64,000 nt of DNA, taken from positions 1-64,000 of the forward strand of contig JAKSIC010000009.1 of assembly GCA_024399015.1 (NCBI GenBank), in the 5' to 3' direction. Position numbers and translations under genes: made by a program. This document shows, piece after piece, positions 1 to 7,983 of this stretch. This DNA comes from Fibrobacter sp. Lineage in GTDB: Bacteria > Fibrobacterota > Fibrobacteria > Fibrobacterales > Fibrobacteraceae. Position 1 is the first letter of the stretch; each line of letters opens with the position of its first letter. The notes beneath the pieces were generated by a model, which searched no databases, was not told the DNA's origin, and saw only the letters and a list, made by a program, of their open reading frames with translations.

Positions 1-155
1 GCGTTCACAATTCCCATCAAGAAACTGATGGCAAAAAGCAATAGCACAATCTTTATGGAATCGTAAACAAAGAAGTTAAGCGCGGCCCCTAAACGGGACG
101 CAGCATCCAGGCCACACAAGCCATAGATAAGCCAATCTGCAAACTGCTGGATCAT
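1..155 (-). CDS. Permease of the arsenic/metal efflux type, N-terminal part
   Basis: Only the first 51 codons are inside the window; the gene runs off the left edge. The visible residues begin MIQQFADWLIYGL and contain a hydrophobic stretch at about residues 33-50 that reads as a membrane segment. The start and the order ArsR regulator, small thioredoxin-like protein, permease fit the UPF0718/DUF318 (ArsP-like) permease family, which exports organoarsenicals or other metal compounds from the inner membrane. The preceding gene ends 12 bases upstream, so the two are probably cotranscribed. Family membership is inferred mostly from gene order, because the conserved core lies outside the window. 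Confidence 0.6.
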   Translation of the reverse strand, partial: MIQQFADWLIYGLCGLDAASRLGAALNFFVYDSIKIVLLLFAISFLMGIVN

Positions 156-167
156 ATAAACCTTTGA

Positions 168-401
168 TTATTTACTCAGCACCTTGCGGATTTCGTCATC
201 GCTGATTTTACCCTTGGCCACCACCTTTTCATCCACAACCAGAGCGGGGAGAGACATTACATTGTAGGGAATCATCTGAACGATATCGTCAACACGAGTA
301 ACGTTCGCCTCGATTCCCATTTCCTTGACAATTCGCTCCACGGAATCGGCGAAAGACTGGTTGCATTTGCATTCACTGACAAGAATCTTGATGTTTTTCA
401 T
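168..401 (-). CDS. Small thioredoxin-like protein with a CXC motif
   Basis: A 77-residue protein of the size and pattern of the redox-active disulfide protein 2 family (thioredoxin_3, TIGR00412). These proteins often sit beside ArsP-like permeases. The first strand is followed by SECKCNQ at residues 9-15, where the family normally has a CxxC. Here the cysteines are at 11 and 13, giving Cys-Lys-Cys. The cis-proline loop is visible as MSLPALVVD. It probably handles metal or thiol chemistry for the neighbouring permease, although its substrate is unknown. A palindromic operator lies 43 bases upstream of its start, in the gap after the ArsR gene, so it may have its own repressible promoter. Confidence 0.75.
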   Translation of the reverse strand: MKNIKILVSECKCNQSFADSVERIVKEMGIEANVTRVDDIVQMIPYNVMSLPALVVDEKVVAKGKISDDEIRKVLSK

Positions 402-443
402 TTTGTTTCCTTTGCGGTTTGTTCCGCTTTTTCTAGTTCGTTA

Positions 444-459
444 TTCGTAGAACTACGAA
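444..459. promoter_or_regulatory. ArsR-type operator, internal copy
   Basis: The perfect inverted repeat TTCGTA-N4-TACGAA lies in the 100-base gap between the ArsR gene and the thioredoxin-like gene. The same arms and spacing occur at 840-855 in front of the ArsR gene. Two identical copies flanking the regulator are good evidence for its operator. That the ArsR protein binds here is inferred. Confidence 0.75.
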
Positions 460-501
460 CAATAAGGTTAAAAATTTATCCCTGCCTAGCAGGGATCTTG
501 A

Positions 502-828
502 CTACTTACAACAGGATTTCTTTTTACAAAGTTCCATATTGAAGAAATCCTTGAAAAGCGTCTTCGCCAGTTTCCAGTTTTCACGATCGATGCAGTACTT
601 GACCTTTGGTGCTTCAATCTCACCCTGGATCAAGCCCGCATCTTTCAGTTCCTTTAGATGCTGGCTGACGGTCGCCTTGGCAATAGGCAACTCTTCGTGA
701 ATGTCCCCAAAGTAGCAGGTATCCTGCTTCGCCAGGAATTGTACAATGGCAATCCTTGCGGGGTGAGCAAGAGCCTTGGCAATTCTCGCCAACTTTTCGG
801 TTTCTTCACAATACTTTTTTTCTGCCAT
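502..828 (-). CDS. ArsR family metalloregulator
   Basis: A winged-helix repressor of about 108 residues. The helix-turn-helix reads [20 protein letters not shown], followed by the wing [13 protein letters not shown]. Cysteines available for metal or metalloid sensing are Cys7, Cys38 and a C-terminal cluster [10 protein letters not shown] chose the ATG at 826-828, which has a purine-rich AGAGGCG upstream. A longer reading to 858 would translate through the operator at 840-855 and is unlikely. It probably represses its own operon until the inducer is present, then allows expression of the thioredoxin-like protein and the permease. The exact metal cannot be read from the sequence. Confidence 0.88.
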   Translation of the reverse strand: MAEKKYCEETEKLARIAKALAHPARIAIVQFLAKQDTCYFGDIHEELPIAKATVSQHLKELKDAGLIQGEIEAPKVKYCIDRENWKLAKTLFKDFFNMELCKKKSCCK

Positions 829-839
829 ATTCGCCTCTA

Positions 840-855
840 TTCGTAAATATACGAA
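840..855. promoter_or_regulatory. ArsR-type operator upstream of the ArsR gene
   Basis: The inverted repeat TTCGTA-N4-TACGAA ends 11 bases before the chosen ArsR start codon and matches the copy at 444-459 in both arms. Binding here would block transcription of the whole operon (autorepression). Confidence 0.75.
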
Positions 856-884
856 CATTATTGATGAAAAACAAGGGCAGAAAT

Positions 885-1772
885 CTACTTCATAAATTCG
901 CTTGGGGTTAGTCCCGTCACGCTTTTGAACAGTCTTGTAAAATGGTGGGGGTAGCTGAAGCCCAACAGTTGTGCGGTCTCGCCGATGGAAAGGCCCTTCA
1001 TCAAAAAATTCTTGCTCTGGTTAATGACGAAGGAATGGATATAACCGATGGCGCTGCCGCCTGTGGCCTTGTGGACCAAATCGCCAAAATAGCGGGGGGA
1101 GTAGGCCAATTCCCGGGCGCAGTAGGCAACCGAGGGCACTCCGTGAATTTTCTGTTTTTCGTCGCGGTAATATTTTTCCAGGAGCGTATGGAACCGCTTT
1201 AAGATATCGTTGTCGCCGTCGTTTCCGTTTGCACTCTGGCGCAAGTAAGCCCGCTTGCAATATTCAAGAATCAAGTGAAGGTACGACTGCACAATGCTCC
1301 TGAGGGGCGCGCCGTCTTCGTGCTGCTGCAGCTCAGAACGCAACTGCGACGCCAGCTGGGTAATGGCCTGCCACTCCGCAGGATCAATCTGCAAGGAATC
1401 CGAAAAAAAGTAGGAGAAGAACTCGTAATCCTTCATCTGCTTTTCCAGGGACGAATCCTCCAGAAGTTCCGGCGACCAAAGCACCGCCCAGCCACTCAAC
1501 GCGATGCCATTGCCACCTTCCTTGGAACCGCCAAGCTGCCCCGGCGCCACCGCAATAATGGAAGAGCCGCTAGCCTGAATCGTCTTGGTGCCGTAAACCA
1601 GGGACTTGGGAAATTCCCGCTGGATGAACAGCCCATACACACCGTAATTGTTCATGCTATGGGGAAAAGGCGCGAGCTCGTCAAAATGGATCACGCTGAT
1701 GAGGGGGTGAATCTCCGGAGCGCTCACATGACGGGCAAAAACATTGGGATTATCGACTTTGAGAATTTTCAT
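885..1772 (-). CDS. AraC family transcriptional regulator
   Basis: This 295-residue protein has an AraC/XylS C-terminal DNA-binding domain at about residues 190-295. The first helix-turn-helix reads [20 protein letters not shown]. The second ends with the family signature [25 protein letters not shown]. The N-terminal 180 residues resemble the cupin-like effector domain of regulators that control small redox operons. It is transcribed away from the exported redox genes that start at 1912, with a 139-base AT-rich intergenic region between them. It is therefore the likely activator of that operon. The inducer cannot be deduced. Confidence 0.9.
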   Translation of the reverse strand: MKILKVDNPNVFARHVSAPEIHPLISVIHFDELAPFPHSMNNYGVYGLFIQREFPKSLVYGTKTIQASGSSIIAVAPGQLGGSKEGGNGIALSGWAVLWSPELLEDSSLEKQMKDYEFFSYFFSDSLQIDPAEWQAITQLASQLRSELQQHEDGAPLRSIVQSYLHLILEYCKRAYLRQSANGNDGDNDILKRFHTLLEKYYRDEKQKIHGVPSVAYCARELAYSPRYFGDLVHKATGGSAIGYIHSFVINQSKNFLMKGLSIGETAQLLGFSYPHHFTRLFKSVTGLTPSEFMK

Positions 1773-1911
1773 TCTATACCATTTTTTACGTTCTGAATAT
1801 AGGAAAAAAGGTTATAAAATCAAATTTTTATATATAAAATCTGCGTTTTTGGTAGAAATTCATTTGTTTTGGGTAGTGAATTAAAACTAGTCTTTTGGTA
1901 AATTCATAACT

Positions 1912-2982
1912 ATGAAAACTGCATTCTTTAAAACATTCGTAAAATCCATGGGCGCGGCGGTCGCAATTTCTGCCGCATTCGCCACCACCACAAACGCACA
2001 GATTATGAAAAACGTTCTTACCGTTCAGCAGCAGGACATGGCCATTATCGCCTGCCTGGAAGCCAAGGGCGACTTGGCAAAACTCAGCAAGGCCATCGAC
2101 AAGGGTCTGGACGACGGCCTCACCGTAAGCCAGGTGAAGGAAGCCCTTTCCCAGCTTTATGCCTACACCGGTTTCCCGCGCTCCCTGAACGCCCTGGGAA
2201 CTTTGCAGAAGGTTCTGGATGAACGCAAGGCCGCCGGCAAGAAGACCGCCGAAGGCAAGGACGCATCTCCCCTGCCCAAGAATTACAACTCCCTGAAGGC
2301 CGGTACCGAAGTTCAGACGAAGTTGTTCGGCAAGGTGAACAATACTTTCGCTCCTGCAACGGATTACTACCTGAAGGCACATTTGTTCGGCGACATTTTC
2401 GCCCGCGACAACTTGACCATGCCAGAACGCGAACTGGTGACTGTTGCGGCCCTCAGCGGCATGGATGGTGTTCACCCCCAGCTGGCCGCACATAAGGCCG
2501 GCGCAAAGAAGGCAGGCCTTACGGATCAGCAGGTGGAAAGCATTACCATGACTTTGCAGGATGCCAAGTTGATTCCTGGCATGTACGGCGGAGATTCCCC
2601 GTGGCCCCGCGGCGTGCCTAACGTAAATTACGCAAAGTACTTTATCGGCAACAGCTATGTGGCTCCCATGAGCGCCGAAAATGGCGGCCCCACCAACGTG
2701 ACTTTTGAACCGGGCTGCCGCAACAACTGGCACGTGCATCACAACCAGGTGCAGGTCCTGATTGCTGTTTCTGGCCGCGGCTGGTATGTGGAAGAAGGCA
2801 AGGAACCTCTTGAAATGACGCCGGGTACTGTGGTGGCCATTCCCGAAGGCAAAAAACATTGGCACGGTGCTGCCAAGGATTCCTGGTTCCAGCACTTGAC
2901 TTACCACACCCACGTTGGCGAAAACGCCAGCAACGAATGGTTGGAACCTGTAGTTGACGAAGTGTACAACAAGCTTCCGTAA
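1912..2982 (+). CDS. Exported carboxymuconolactone decarboxylase-cupin fusion protein
   Basis: 356 residues. An N-terminal signal peptide ends near AFATTTNAQ (about residue 30). Two carboxymuconolactone decarboxylase (AhpD-like) repeats follow. The first is at about 40-105 (LSQLYAYTGFPRSLNALGTL) and the second at about 140-225 (MPERELVTVAALSGMDGVHPQLAAH). A cupin at about 255-335 has the metal-binding pattern HVHHNQVQ and a later GKKHWHG. Cupins of this kind bind a metal through His/Glu residues. The CMD repeats lack a CxxC pair, so a peroxiredoxin-reductase role like AhpD is unlikely. It starts the operon with the flavodoxin and the ABM protein. The enzymatic role is unknown, possibly turnover of a quinone or small aldehyde in the periplasm. 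Confidence 0.85.
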   Translation: MKTAFFKTFVKSMGAAVAISAAFATTTNAQIMKNVLTVQQQDMAIIACLEAKGDLAKLSKAIDKGLDDGLTVSQVKEALSQLYAYTGFPRSLNALGTLQKVLDERKAAGKKTAEGKDASPLPKNYNSLKAGTEVQTKLFGKVNNTFAPATDYYLKAHLFGDIFARDNLTMPERELVTVAALSGMDGVHPQLAAHKAGAKKAGLTDQQVESITMTLQDAKLIPGMYGGDSPWPRGVPNVNYAKYFIGNSYVAPMSAENGGPTNVTFEPGCRNNWHVHHNQVQVLIAVSGRGWYVEEGKEPLEMTPGTVVAIPEGKKHWHGAAKDSWFQHLTYHTHVGENASNEWLEPVVDEVYNKLP

Positions 2983-2992
2983 TTGAGGCGGT

Positions 2993-3736
2993 ATGAAAAA
3001 ATTGCTGTTCTTGTTGAGTGTGACGGCGGCGTTCTTTCTGAACGCCTGCGGCGACGACTCCAGCTCTAACGCAAAGAATGATGTTGCAGGTTCAAGTGAG
3101 AGCATCGTGGAATCTTCTGCAACAGAAACTGCGGAAAGCAGTTCCAGTGAAGTTGAGAATGTCGCCAGCTCATCTAGCGAGAGCATCGCTGATTCTACAG
3201 AAGCAGACGTACCTGCCGTTGACTCCGCAACTTCTGAAAAGATGCTGGTCGCTTATTACTCCTTCACCGGGAACAGCAAGGCTATCGTAGAAACTTTGAC
3301 AGGAATGATTTCTGCCGACGTAGTGGAAATCTCTCCTGTGGAAAAGGCAGATTTTGCCGCCAACAATTACGCCATCGGCGACGCCCTTATTGACGCCATC
3401 AACAAGAATCCCGATGACGAAAGCAGCTACCCCGCCATTACCGCAAGCGTCGAAGTGAGTTTCGCAAACTACAGCGAAGTGATCATCGTTGCACCTCTCT
3501 GGTGGAGCCAAATGGCCGCTCCCATGCAAACCTATCTTTTCAAGAACAGCAAGGAACTTGCAAATAAAAAAGTAGGCCTTATTGTCAGCAGCCATTCCAG
3601 CGGAATCAGCGGCGTAGAAGCCGACGCCAGGCGCTTGCTTCCTGGCAATAACTTCACCGCAAGCCTTTCTATAAAGGCTGCTGATTTCTCTAGCCGCGAA
3701 ACAAAAATCGTAGACTGGCTGAAGTCCGAATTTTAA
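2993..3736 (+). CDS. Lipoprotein flavodoxin
   Basis: 247 residues. The N-terminus has a lipobox (FFLNAC, Cys about 19), then a serine-rich linker of about 55 residues, then a flavodoxin domain from about residue 82. The FMN phosphate loop is visible as YYSFTGNSKAI. The second loop reads IIVAPLWWSQMAAPMQTYL and the third SSHSSGISGVEADARRL. Flavodoxins are normally cytoplasmic electron carriers. The lipobox predicts that this one is anchored in a membrane outside the cytoplasm. It follows the CMD-cupin gene by 10 bases with the ribosome site GAGGCGGT. Its electron donor and acceptor are unknown. A short perfect hairpin, CCGCCGCTGCGGCGG, lies at 3752-3766 after it. Confidence 0.9.
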   Translation: MKKLLFLLSVTAAFFLNACGDDSSSNAKNDVAGSSESIVESSATETAESSSSEVENVASSSSESIADSTEADVPAVDSATSEKMLVAYYSFTGNSKAIVETLTGMISADVVEISPVEKADFAANNYAIGDALIDAINKNPDDESSYPAITASVEVSFANYSEVIIVAPLWWSQMAAPMQTYLFKNSKELANKKVGLIVSSHSSGISGVEADARRLLPGNNFTASLSIKAADFSSRETKIVDWLKSEF

Positions 3737-3751
3737 ATTTTAAATTCTAAA

Positions 3752-3766
3752 CCGCCGCTGCGGCGG
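3752..3766. repeat. GC-rich inverted repeat between two operon genes
   Basis: CCGCCGCTGCGGCGG is a perfect inverted repeat in an otherwise AT-rich 44-base gap. It has no T-tract, so it is not a typical terminator. It may be an RNA stability or processing element that sets lower expression of the following ABM gene. Confidence 0.5.
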
Positions 3767-3780
3767 CACATTCAAAAATC

Positions 3781-4200
3781 ATGAAAAAACTTCTAATTTT
3801 CTTCGTACTTCTTCTAGCTTCAGGAATGGCTATGGCAAAGACTAGTCAAGTGAAAAAACAGCCCTTTGAAAGCGACCGCATCGTTCGCCTGTCCTACATT
3901 GAGATTCACCCGGAATATCACGACCAGTACATGGCCATGGCTCTTGAAGTCGGCGCCACCAGCATGCGTACGGAGCCGGGCGTCATCTGCATGTATCCCA
4001 TGGGCCTCAAGCGTGACAAGAATGCCCTCTACATTCTTGAAATCTACGCCAGCCAGGACGCCTACAAAAAGCACATCGCTTCGGAACATTTCCAGAAGTA
4101 CAAGCAAGGCACCCTCCACATGGTCAAGCACCTTGACTTGATTGACACGGATCCGCTGAACCCGCTAATGAGCATCAGCTCTGAGATTGCGGACAAGTAG
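3781..4200 (+). CDS. Exported antibiotic biosynthesis monooxygenase (ABM) domain protein
   Basis: 139 residues with a signal peptide (MKKLLIFFVLLLASGMAMA) and then one ABM domain at about 35-130. The family pattern is visible in IVRLSYIEIHPEYHDQY, EPGVICMYPM and LYILEIYASQDAYKKHIASEHFQKY. ABM proteins are small dimeric ferredoxin-like folds that include cofactor-free quinol monooxygenases and haem-degrading enzymes. Its place behind an exported CMD-cupin and a lipoprotein flavodoxin suggests a shared extracytoplasmic redox pathway. The substrate is unknown. The gap to the next gene holds a separate promoter region, so this is probably the last gene of the operon. Confidence 0.82.
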   Translation: MKKLLIFFVLLLASGMAMAKTSQVKKQPFESDRIVRLSYIEIHPEYHDQYMAMALEVGATSMRTEPGVICMYPMGLKRDKNALYILEIYASQDAYKKHIASEHFQKYKQGTLHMVKHLDLIDTDPLNPLMSISSEIADK

Positions 4201-4257
4201 AATCCACAAACATCATGATAAAATGGAGCGCGAAAGCGTTCCTTTTTTTTCGCCCCC

Positions 4258-4263
4258 TTGACA
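4258..4263 (+). promoter_or_regulatory. Candidate -35 box of the amylase promoter
   Basis: TTGACA lies just upstream of the twin TetR-type operators. A TATAAT is present at 4305-4310, but the two boxes are too far apart to form one promoter. Either there are two overlapping promoters or only one of the boxes is used. Confidence 0.4.
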
Positions 4264-4264
4264 A

Positions 4265-4280
4265 TATACCAATCGGTATA
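4265..4280. promoter_or_regulatory. TetR-type operator 1
   Basis: TATACC-AATC-GGTATA is an inverted repeat with perfect 6-base arms. An identical-armed copy starts 26 bases further on. It lies upstream of the amylase start and of the TetR gene in the same operon, so autoregulation by that TetR protein is likely. Confidence 0.8.
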
Positions 4281-4290
4281 CTAAATTTAA

Positions 4291-4306
4291 TATACCGAAC
4301 GGTATA
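4291..4306. promoter_or_regulatory. TetR-type operator 2
   Basis: TATACC-GAAC-GGTATA has the same arms as operator 1. Its right arm overlaps TATAAT at 4305-4310, and it ends 22 bases before the GTG start of the amylase. A bound repressor here would occlude RNA polymerase. Confidence 0.8.
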
Positions 4307-4328
4307 TAATACTTTCAAGGAGGATTCC

Positions 4329-5717
4329 GTGAGACCAAACCACATTTACCATGTATTTCCGCTAGGCGCATTACGAGAGACTGAAGACGGCCGCGATTCC
4401 AAAGCAAACACGAACCGGGCGAAATACAGGAACATCTGCCAACTTACCGCCCTCATCCCCCACTTGCAAAGTCTGCGGGCTGATTCCATCCTGCTGGGTC
4501 CCGTTTTTAAAAGCGAAACCCACGGCTATGACGTAACAGACATGTACCAGGTGGATCCGCGAATGGGCAACAACGACGACCTAAAGAAAATGGTCAGTGA
4601 TTTTCACGACGCCGGTTTCCAGGTGTTTTTCGACGCCGTCTGGAACCATTCCTCCAGACATCATTTCGCCTATAGGGACCTGCGGGAAAAAGGCCAAAAT
4701 TCAACCTACGCAGGCTGGTATCGCAATCCGCGATTCAATACGCCCAACCTTTGCGGCGATTCCTTTACGGTGGATTGCTGGGCCGGTTTCCAGGAACTGC
4801 CGGCGTTCAATCTGCGAAATCCCGAAGTGGAAAGGGAGCTGATTCATTGTGCGGAATTCTGGATGGATGAATTCGGCATCGACGGAATCCGCATTGACGC
4901 TGCCGAGGATATGGACCGGGAATTTCTACGCCACTTAGCAACCGCCTGCCATCAAAAACGTGGGGATTTCTGGATGATGGGAGAAGTGGTTTTCGGAGAT
5001 CCCAGGCGTTGGCTTGAAGCGGGGCTGAATTCCGTCACCAATTACCAGACCTATAAATCCTGCTGGAGTTCCATCAACGACAAGAACATGTTTGAACTGG
5101 CCTACAACCTGAACCAGCTTTTTGATGACCGAGGCGGAAGCTGCAAGGGAGCAAGGCTTCAGCTGTTCAACGAGAACCACGACGTCAGCCGAATCTACAG
5201 CATCTTAAAAAACAAGGCAGACAATTTCGTTCAGCATCTGCTGTTTTACACCATGCCAGGAGTGCCCACTATTTATTACGGCGAGGAATTTGGCTTGGAC
5301 GCAATTAAGGGCGGCTGTGACGATTGGAACCTGAGACCAAGTCTCGATGAAATAGACCAGGGCATTCCCGCAGGACAGGAAAACCTTTTGGCAGAAATCC
5401 GCAGGCTCGCCGCCATCCGCATGGATTGCGACGCCTTGCGCGAAGGCGGCTATCAACAGGAATTCGTTCACTCCCAACAATTGGCCTTCTGGCGAACACA
5501 CCAAAATGGCGATGCCCTTGTTCTTATAAATCTTCAAGACACACCCGTTCAATTTGAAATTGACTTGCGCAATCATTATGCGCGCACGCCTCAAATGAAT
5601 TCCTTAAAAAATCTGCGAGACCTTCTTTCCAACGATTTCATCGAAATCAGCAACAGCAAAATTACCGTCGTAATTCCGCCCAAGTGGGGCCGCATCCTTG
5701 TACCTAGCGGTACATAA
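4329..5717 (+). CDS. GH13 alpha-amylase family glycosidase
   Basis: I chose the GTG at 4329, preceded by AAGGAGG at 4317-4323, giving 462 residues. The upstream in-frame extension would translate the promoter and operators. The four GH13 motifs are present: DAVWNHSS (region I), GIRIDAAED with the nucleophile Asp (II), MMGEVVFGD with the acid/base Glu (III) and NENHDVSR with the third acid (IV). A small C-terminal beta domain follows. There is no signal peptide, so it should act in the cytoplasm on maltodextrin or glycogen-like substrates. It is cotranscribed with the TetR gene, whose start is 16 bases downstream. The exact linkage specificity cannot be read. Confidence 0.92.
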   Translation: MRPNHIYHVFPLGALRETEDGRDSKANTNRAKYRNICQLTALIPHLQSLRADSILLGPVFKSETHGYDVTDMYQVDPRMGNNDDLKKMVSDFHDAGFQVFFDAVWNHSSRHHFAYRDLREKGQNSTYAGWYRNPRFNTPNLCGDSFTVDCWAGFQELPAFNLRNPEVERELIHCAEFWMDEFGIDGIRIDAAEDMDREFLRHLATACHQKRGDFWMMGEVVFGDPRRWLEAGLNSVTNYQTYKSCWSSINDKNMFELAYNLNQLFDDRGGSCKGARLQLFNENHDVSRIYSILKNKADNFVQHLLFYTMPGVPTIYYGEEFGLDAIKGGCDDWNLRPSLDEIDQGIPAGQENLLAEIRRLAAIRMDCDALREGGYQQEFVHSQQLAFWRTHQNGDALVLINLQDTPVQFEIDLRNHYARTPQMNSLKNLRDLLSNDFIEISNSKITVVIPPKWGRILVPSGT

Positions 5718-5733
5718 AAAGTATATTTGAATC

Positions 5734-6300
5734 ATGACCACAAAAGAAGTTTTATTGCAGCAGGCCCTGATTCTTTTCCGCAAGGAAGGCTACGATGCTA
5801 CCGGCGTGCAAAAAATCGCAGACGCCGCAGGAGTGGGCAAGCCCACGCTGTACCATTACTTCGGAAATAAGCGGGGCCTTCTGAACGCCCTCCTCAGTAC
5901 CCATCTGGAAATTTTCTGGAAGGATTTCGAAACCGCAGTTGTGTACCAGCACGACATCGTGCGCTCCCTGGAATCCGTCGCCCGCGTGTACTTCGAATTC
6001 GCCAAGAATAATCCGGAATTCTACGCCTGGTTCTTGTGCATGAGCAACACCCCTACCGAAGGCGATATCCACGACGAAGTCCTCCCCCTCTGTGAAAAAC
6101 AGTGGACTGCGCTCTCAGAACTTTTCCTTGCAGCAAGCAAAGATCACGGCAACATGAAGGGGCGCCATCAGCGTTACGCCTACACATTCCTCGGAATCAT
6201 CAACGCAAGCATCCAGGCCTATTTCAACAAGATGATCAAGTTGAACGACAGAGACGCCTTTGAAATCTGCCATCAGTTCATGCACGGCATCTTCTCGTAA
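5734..6300 (+). CDS. TetR family repressor
   Basis: 188 residues. The N-terminal helix-turn-helix is typical: ALILFRKEGYDATGVQKIADAAGV followed by KPTLYHYFGNKRGLLNALL. The C-terminal helical ligand domain (about 60-188) is not conserved enough to predict the ligand. It lies 16 bases after the amylase stop codon, in the same direction. The twin palindromes at 4265-4306 before the amylase are its likely operators, which would make an autoregulated two-gene unit. A TetR controlling an intracellular amylase is unusual, because sugar genes are more often under LacI, GntR or ROK regulators. Confidence 0.92.
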   Translation: MTTKEVLLQQALILFRKEGYDATGVQKIADAAGVGKPTLYHYFGNKRGLLNALLSTHLEIFWKDFETAVVYQHDIVRSLESVARVYFEFAKNNPEFYAWFLCMSNTPTEGDIHDEVLPLCEKQWTALSELFLAASKDHGNMKGRHQRYAYTFLGIINASIQAYFNKMIKLNDRDAFEICHQFMHGIFS

Positions 6301-6471
6301 AGTTTCGATTATATTTATCTAGACTAAAAACTTCTTTTTTCAATAGTCATTATTTCCTCATTTGTAGAATAAATATCCGTAATATCGCAATTTTATGGTA
6401 AAAAATCCTTTATACACAGAAATTTAAGCCTCAGCAAAGAGAATCTAATCGCAGTCGGAAGGCAAGCCGAT

Positions 6472-7947
6472 TTAGGAGATAGACTTCACCACTTCGTACA
6501 GTTTTTCCATGGCCCTGGGCATTTGCTTTTCGGGCACGGCGGAGTAGTTCATGATGAACTGATGGGCGGAAGGTTCGGCCTGGGTGTAGTAATCCGAAAG
6601 GGCCCCGATGACAACCCCCTTCTCCTTGGCTGCGTTGCAGAATTCCTCGTCGGAGAGGGCGGTGTTGATTTTCAGAATAAAGTGAAGGCCCGCATCTTCT
6701 TCGGAGATGGCGGCGAAATCGCGTAGCTTGGATTTGCGAATGGCGGAAAGCAGAGCGTCGCGACGATGGCGGTAAAAATTGCGCATACGGTTCACATGCT
6801 TTTCGAAATGACCTTCGCCAATGTAGCGGGCAAGTGCCAACTGTTCAAAGTTGGAAACGGTGCAGGTATAGAAACTGAATTCCTCGTGGAATTTTTCCGC
6901 GAGGCTCCTGGGCAACACCATATAGCTTACGCGAACTGTTGACGCCAACGTCTTGGAGAAGGAATTGATGTACACCACCTTTTCCTGGACATCAATATTC
7001 TGCAGGGCGGGAATGGGTTTGCCCACCATGCGGAATTCACTGTCGTAATCGTCTTCCACAATGTAGCGGTTGCTGGATTTTGCCGCCCAGCTCAACAGTT
7101 CGTAACGGCGGCTCACCGGCGTCACGATACCCGTAGGGAAATGGTGGGACGGCGAAAGGTGGACAACGTCGGTGCAGGTTTCTTCCAGCTGGTCGATGCG
7201 CACACCTTGTTCATCCAGCGGGATGAAGTTGCACACCACATTCAACTTGCGATAGATTTTTGAAATCTTGCTATAGCCCGGATCTTCAACGCCATACTTT
7301 TTGTTGAAACCCAGCAGCTGTACCAGTAGGCCGTAAAGGTAATCCGTACCTGCGCCCACGATAATCTGGTCTGGAGAAACATCCAAATTGCGAGAGCCCT
7401 TCAGCATTTTGGCGATGGCCACACGGAGGGGCAAAACGCCTCCGTAGGGAGAACGTTCCAGCAGTTCATTTTGCTGTTCGCACAAAACCTTACGCATGAT
7501 TTTCGCCCAGGTGGAGAAGGGGAATGCGGAAGTTTCAGACTGGTTGCTGGTAAAGTCAGCAATGATTTTGCTACGGGCGCGGGACTGAAGTTTTTGAAAA
7601 CGGGGCGGTAAATCGTCAGGCGCGGAAATTCGTTGTGCCTCGCGAGACTCGGGAAAATTCTGTCGGGAGGACGTTGCGGCAAGTCCAGACTTTTTCAACT
7701 TTTCGGCAATATCCGCAACGAAAAAGCCCTTGCGGGGTTCAGAATAAATAAAGCCCTCGGTCAGCAACTGGGCATAGGCATTTTCCACAGTAATCACGCT
7801 GACACCAAGATGTTCCGCAAAGGGACGCTTCGTAGGCAGTTTATCCCCTGCCGCCAAAGTTCCCTGAAGAACGTCATTCTTGATGCACTTATACAAATAG
7901 TGATACAAAGAATCGGAACCATTTTTTGTCATGTCGTAACTAAGCAT
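6472..7947 (-). CDS. pdxR: MocR/PdxR-like regulator (GntR helix-turn-helix plus aminotransferase domain)
   Basis: 491 residues. The GntR winged helix covers about 10-80 (KLPTKRPFAEHLGVSVITVENAYAQLLTEGFIYSEPRKGFFV). A fold-type I aminotransferase domain covers about 130-490, with the PLP lysine in NSFSKTLASTVRVSY. MocR proteins bind PLP and act as regulators. This gene is divergent from pdxS-pdxT, the PLP synthase genes, which identifies it as a PdxR-type regulator of vitamin B6 synthesis. Three 11-base direct repeats at 7951-7983 lie in the gap. The first abuts its own start, and the minus-strand AAGG in it may also serve as the ribosome site. PdxR activates pdxST and represses itself in other bacteria; the mode here is inferred. 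Confidence 0.9.
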   Translation of the reverse strand: MLSYDMTKNGSDSLYHYLYKCIKNDVLQGTLAAGDKLPTKRPFAEHLGVSVITVENAYAQLLTEGFIYSEPRKGFFVADIAEKLKKSGLAATSSRQNFPESREAQRISAPDDLPPRFQKLQSRARSKIIADFTSNQSETSAFPFSTWAKIMRKVLCEQQNELLERSPYGGVLPLRVAIAKMLKGSRNLDVSPDQIIVGAGTDYLYGLLVQLLGFNKKYGVEDPGYSKISKIYRKLNVVCNFIPLDEQGVRIDQLEETCTDVVHLSPSHHFPTGIVTPVSRRYELLSWAAKSSNRYIVEDDYDSEFRMVGKPIPALQNIDVQEKVVYINSFSKTLASTVRVSYMVLPRSLAEKFHEEFSFYTCTVSNFEQLALARYIGEGHFEKHVNRMRNFYRHRRDALLSAIRKSKLRDFAAISEEDAGLHFILKINTALSDEEFCNAAKEKGVVIGALSDYYTQAEPSAHQFIMNYSAVPEKQMPRAMEKLYEVVKSIS

Positions 7948-7950
7948 AAT

Positions 7951-7983
7951 CTGACCTTAAACTGACCTTAATCTGACCTTGTT
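7951..7983. promoter_or_regulatory. Three 11-base direct repeats, probable PdxR binding site
   Basis: CTGACCTTAAA, CTGACCTTAAT and CTGACCTTGTT follow each other without gaps, so each copy is one helical turn from the next. They lie between the divergent pdxR-like and pdxS genes. MocR regulators are known to bind directly repeated half-sites on one face of the DNA. The copy closest to the regulator gene is 4 bases from its start codon. Confidence 0.8.

Noticed and set aside
1828-3186. Open frame of 452 codons on the minus strand
   Set aside because: It runs antisense to the CMD-cupin gene and part of the flavodoxin gene, has no family pattern, and exists because of GC-biased codon positions.
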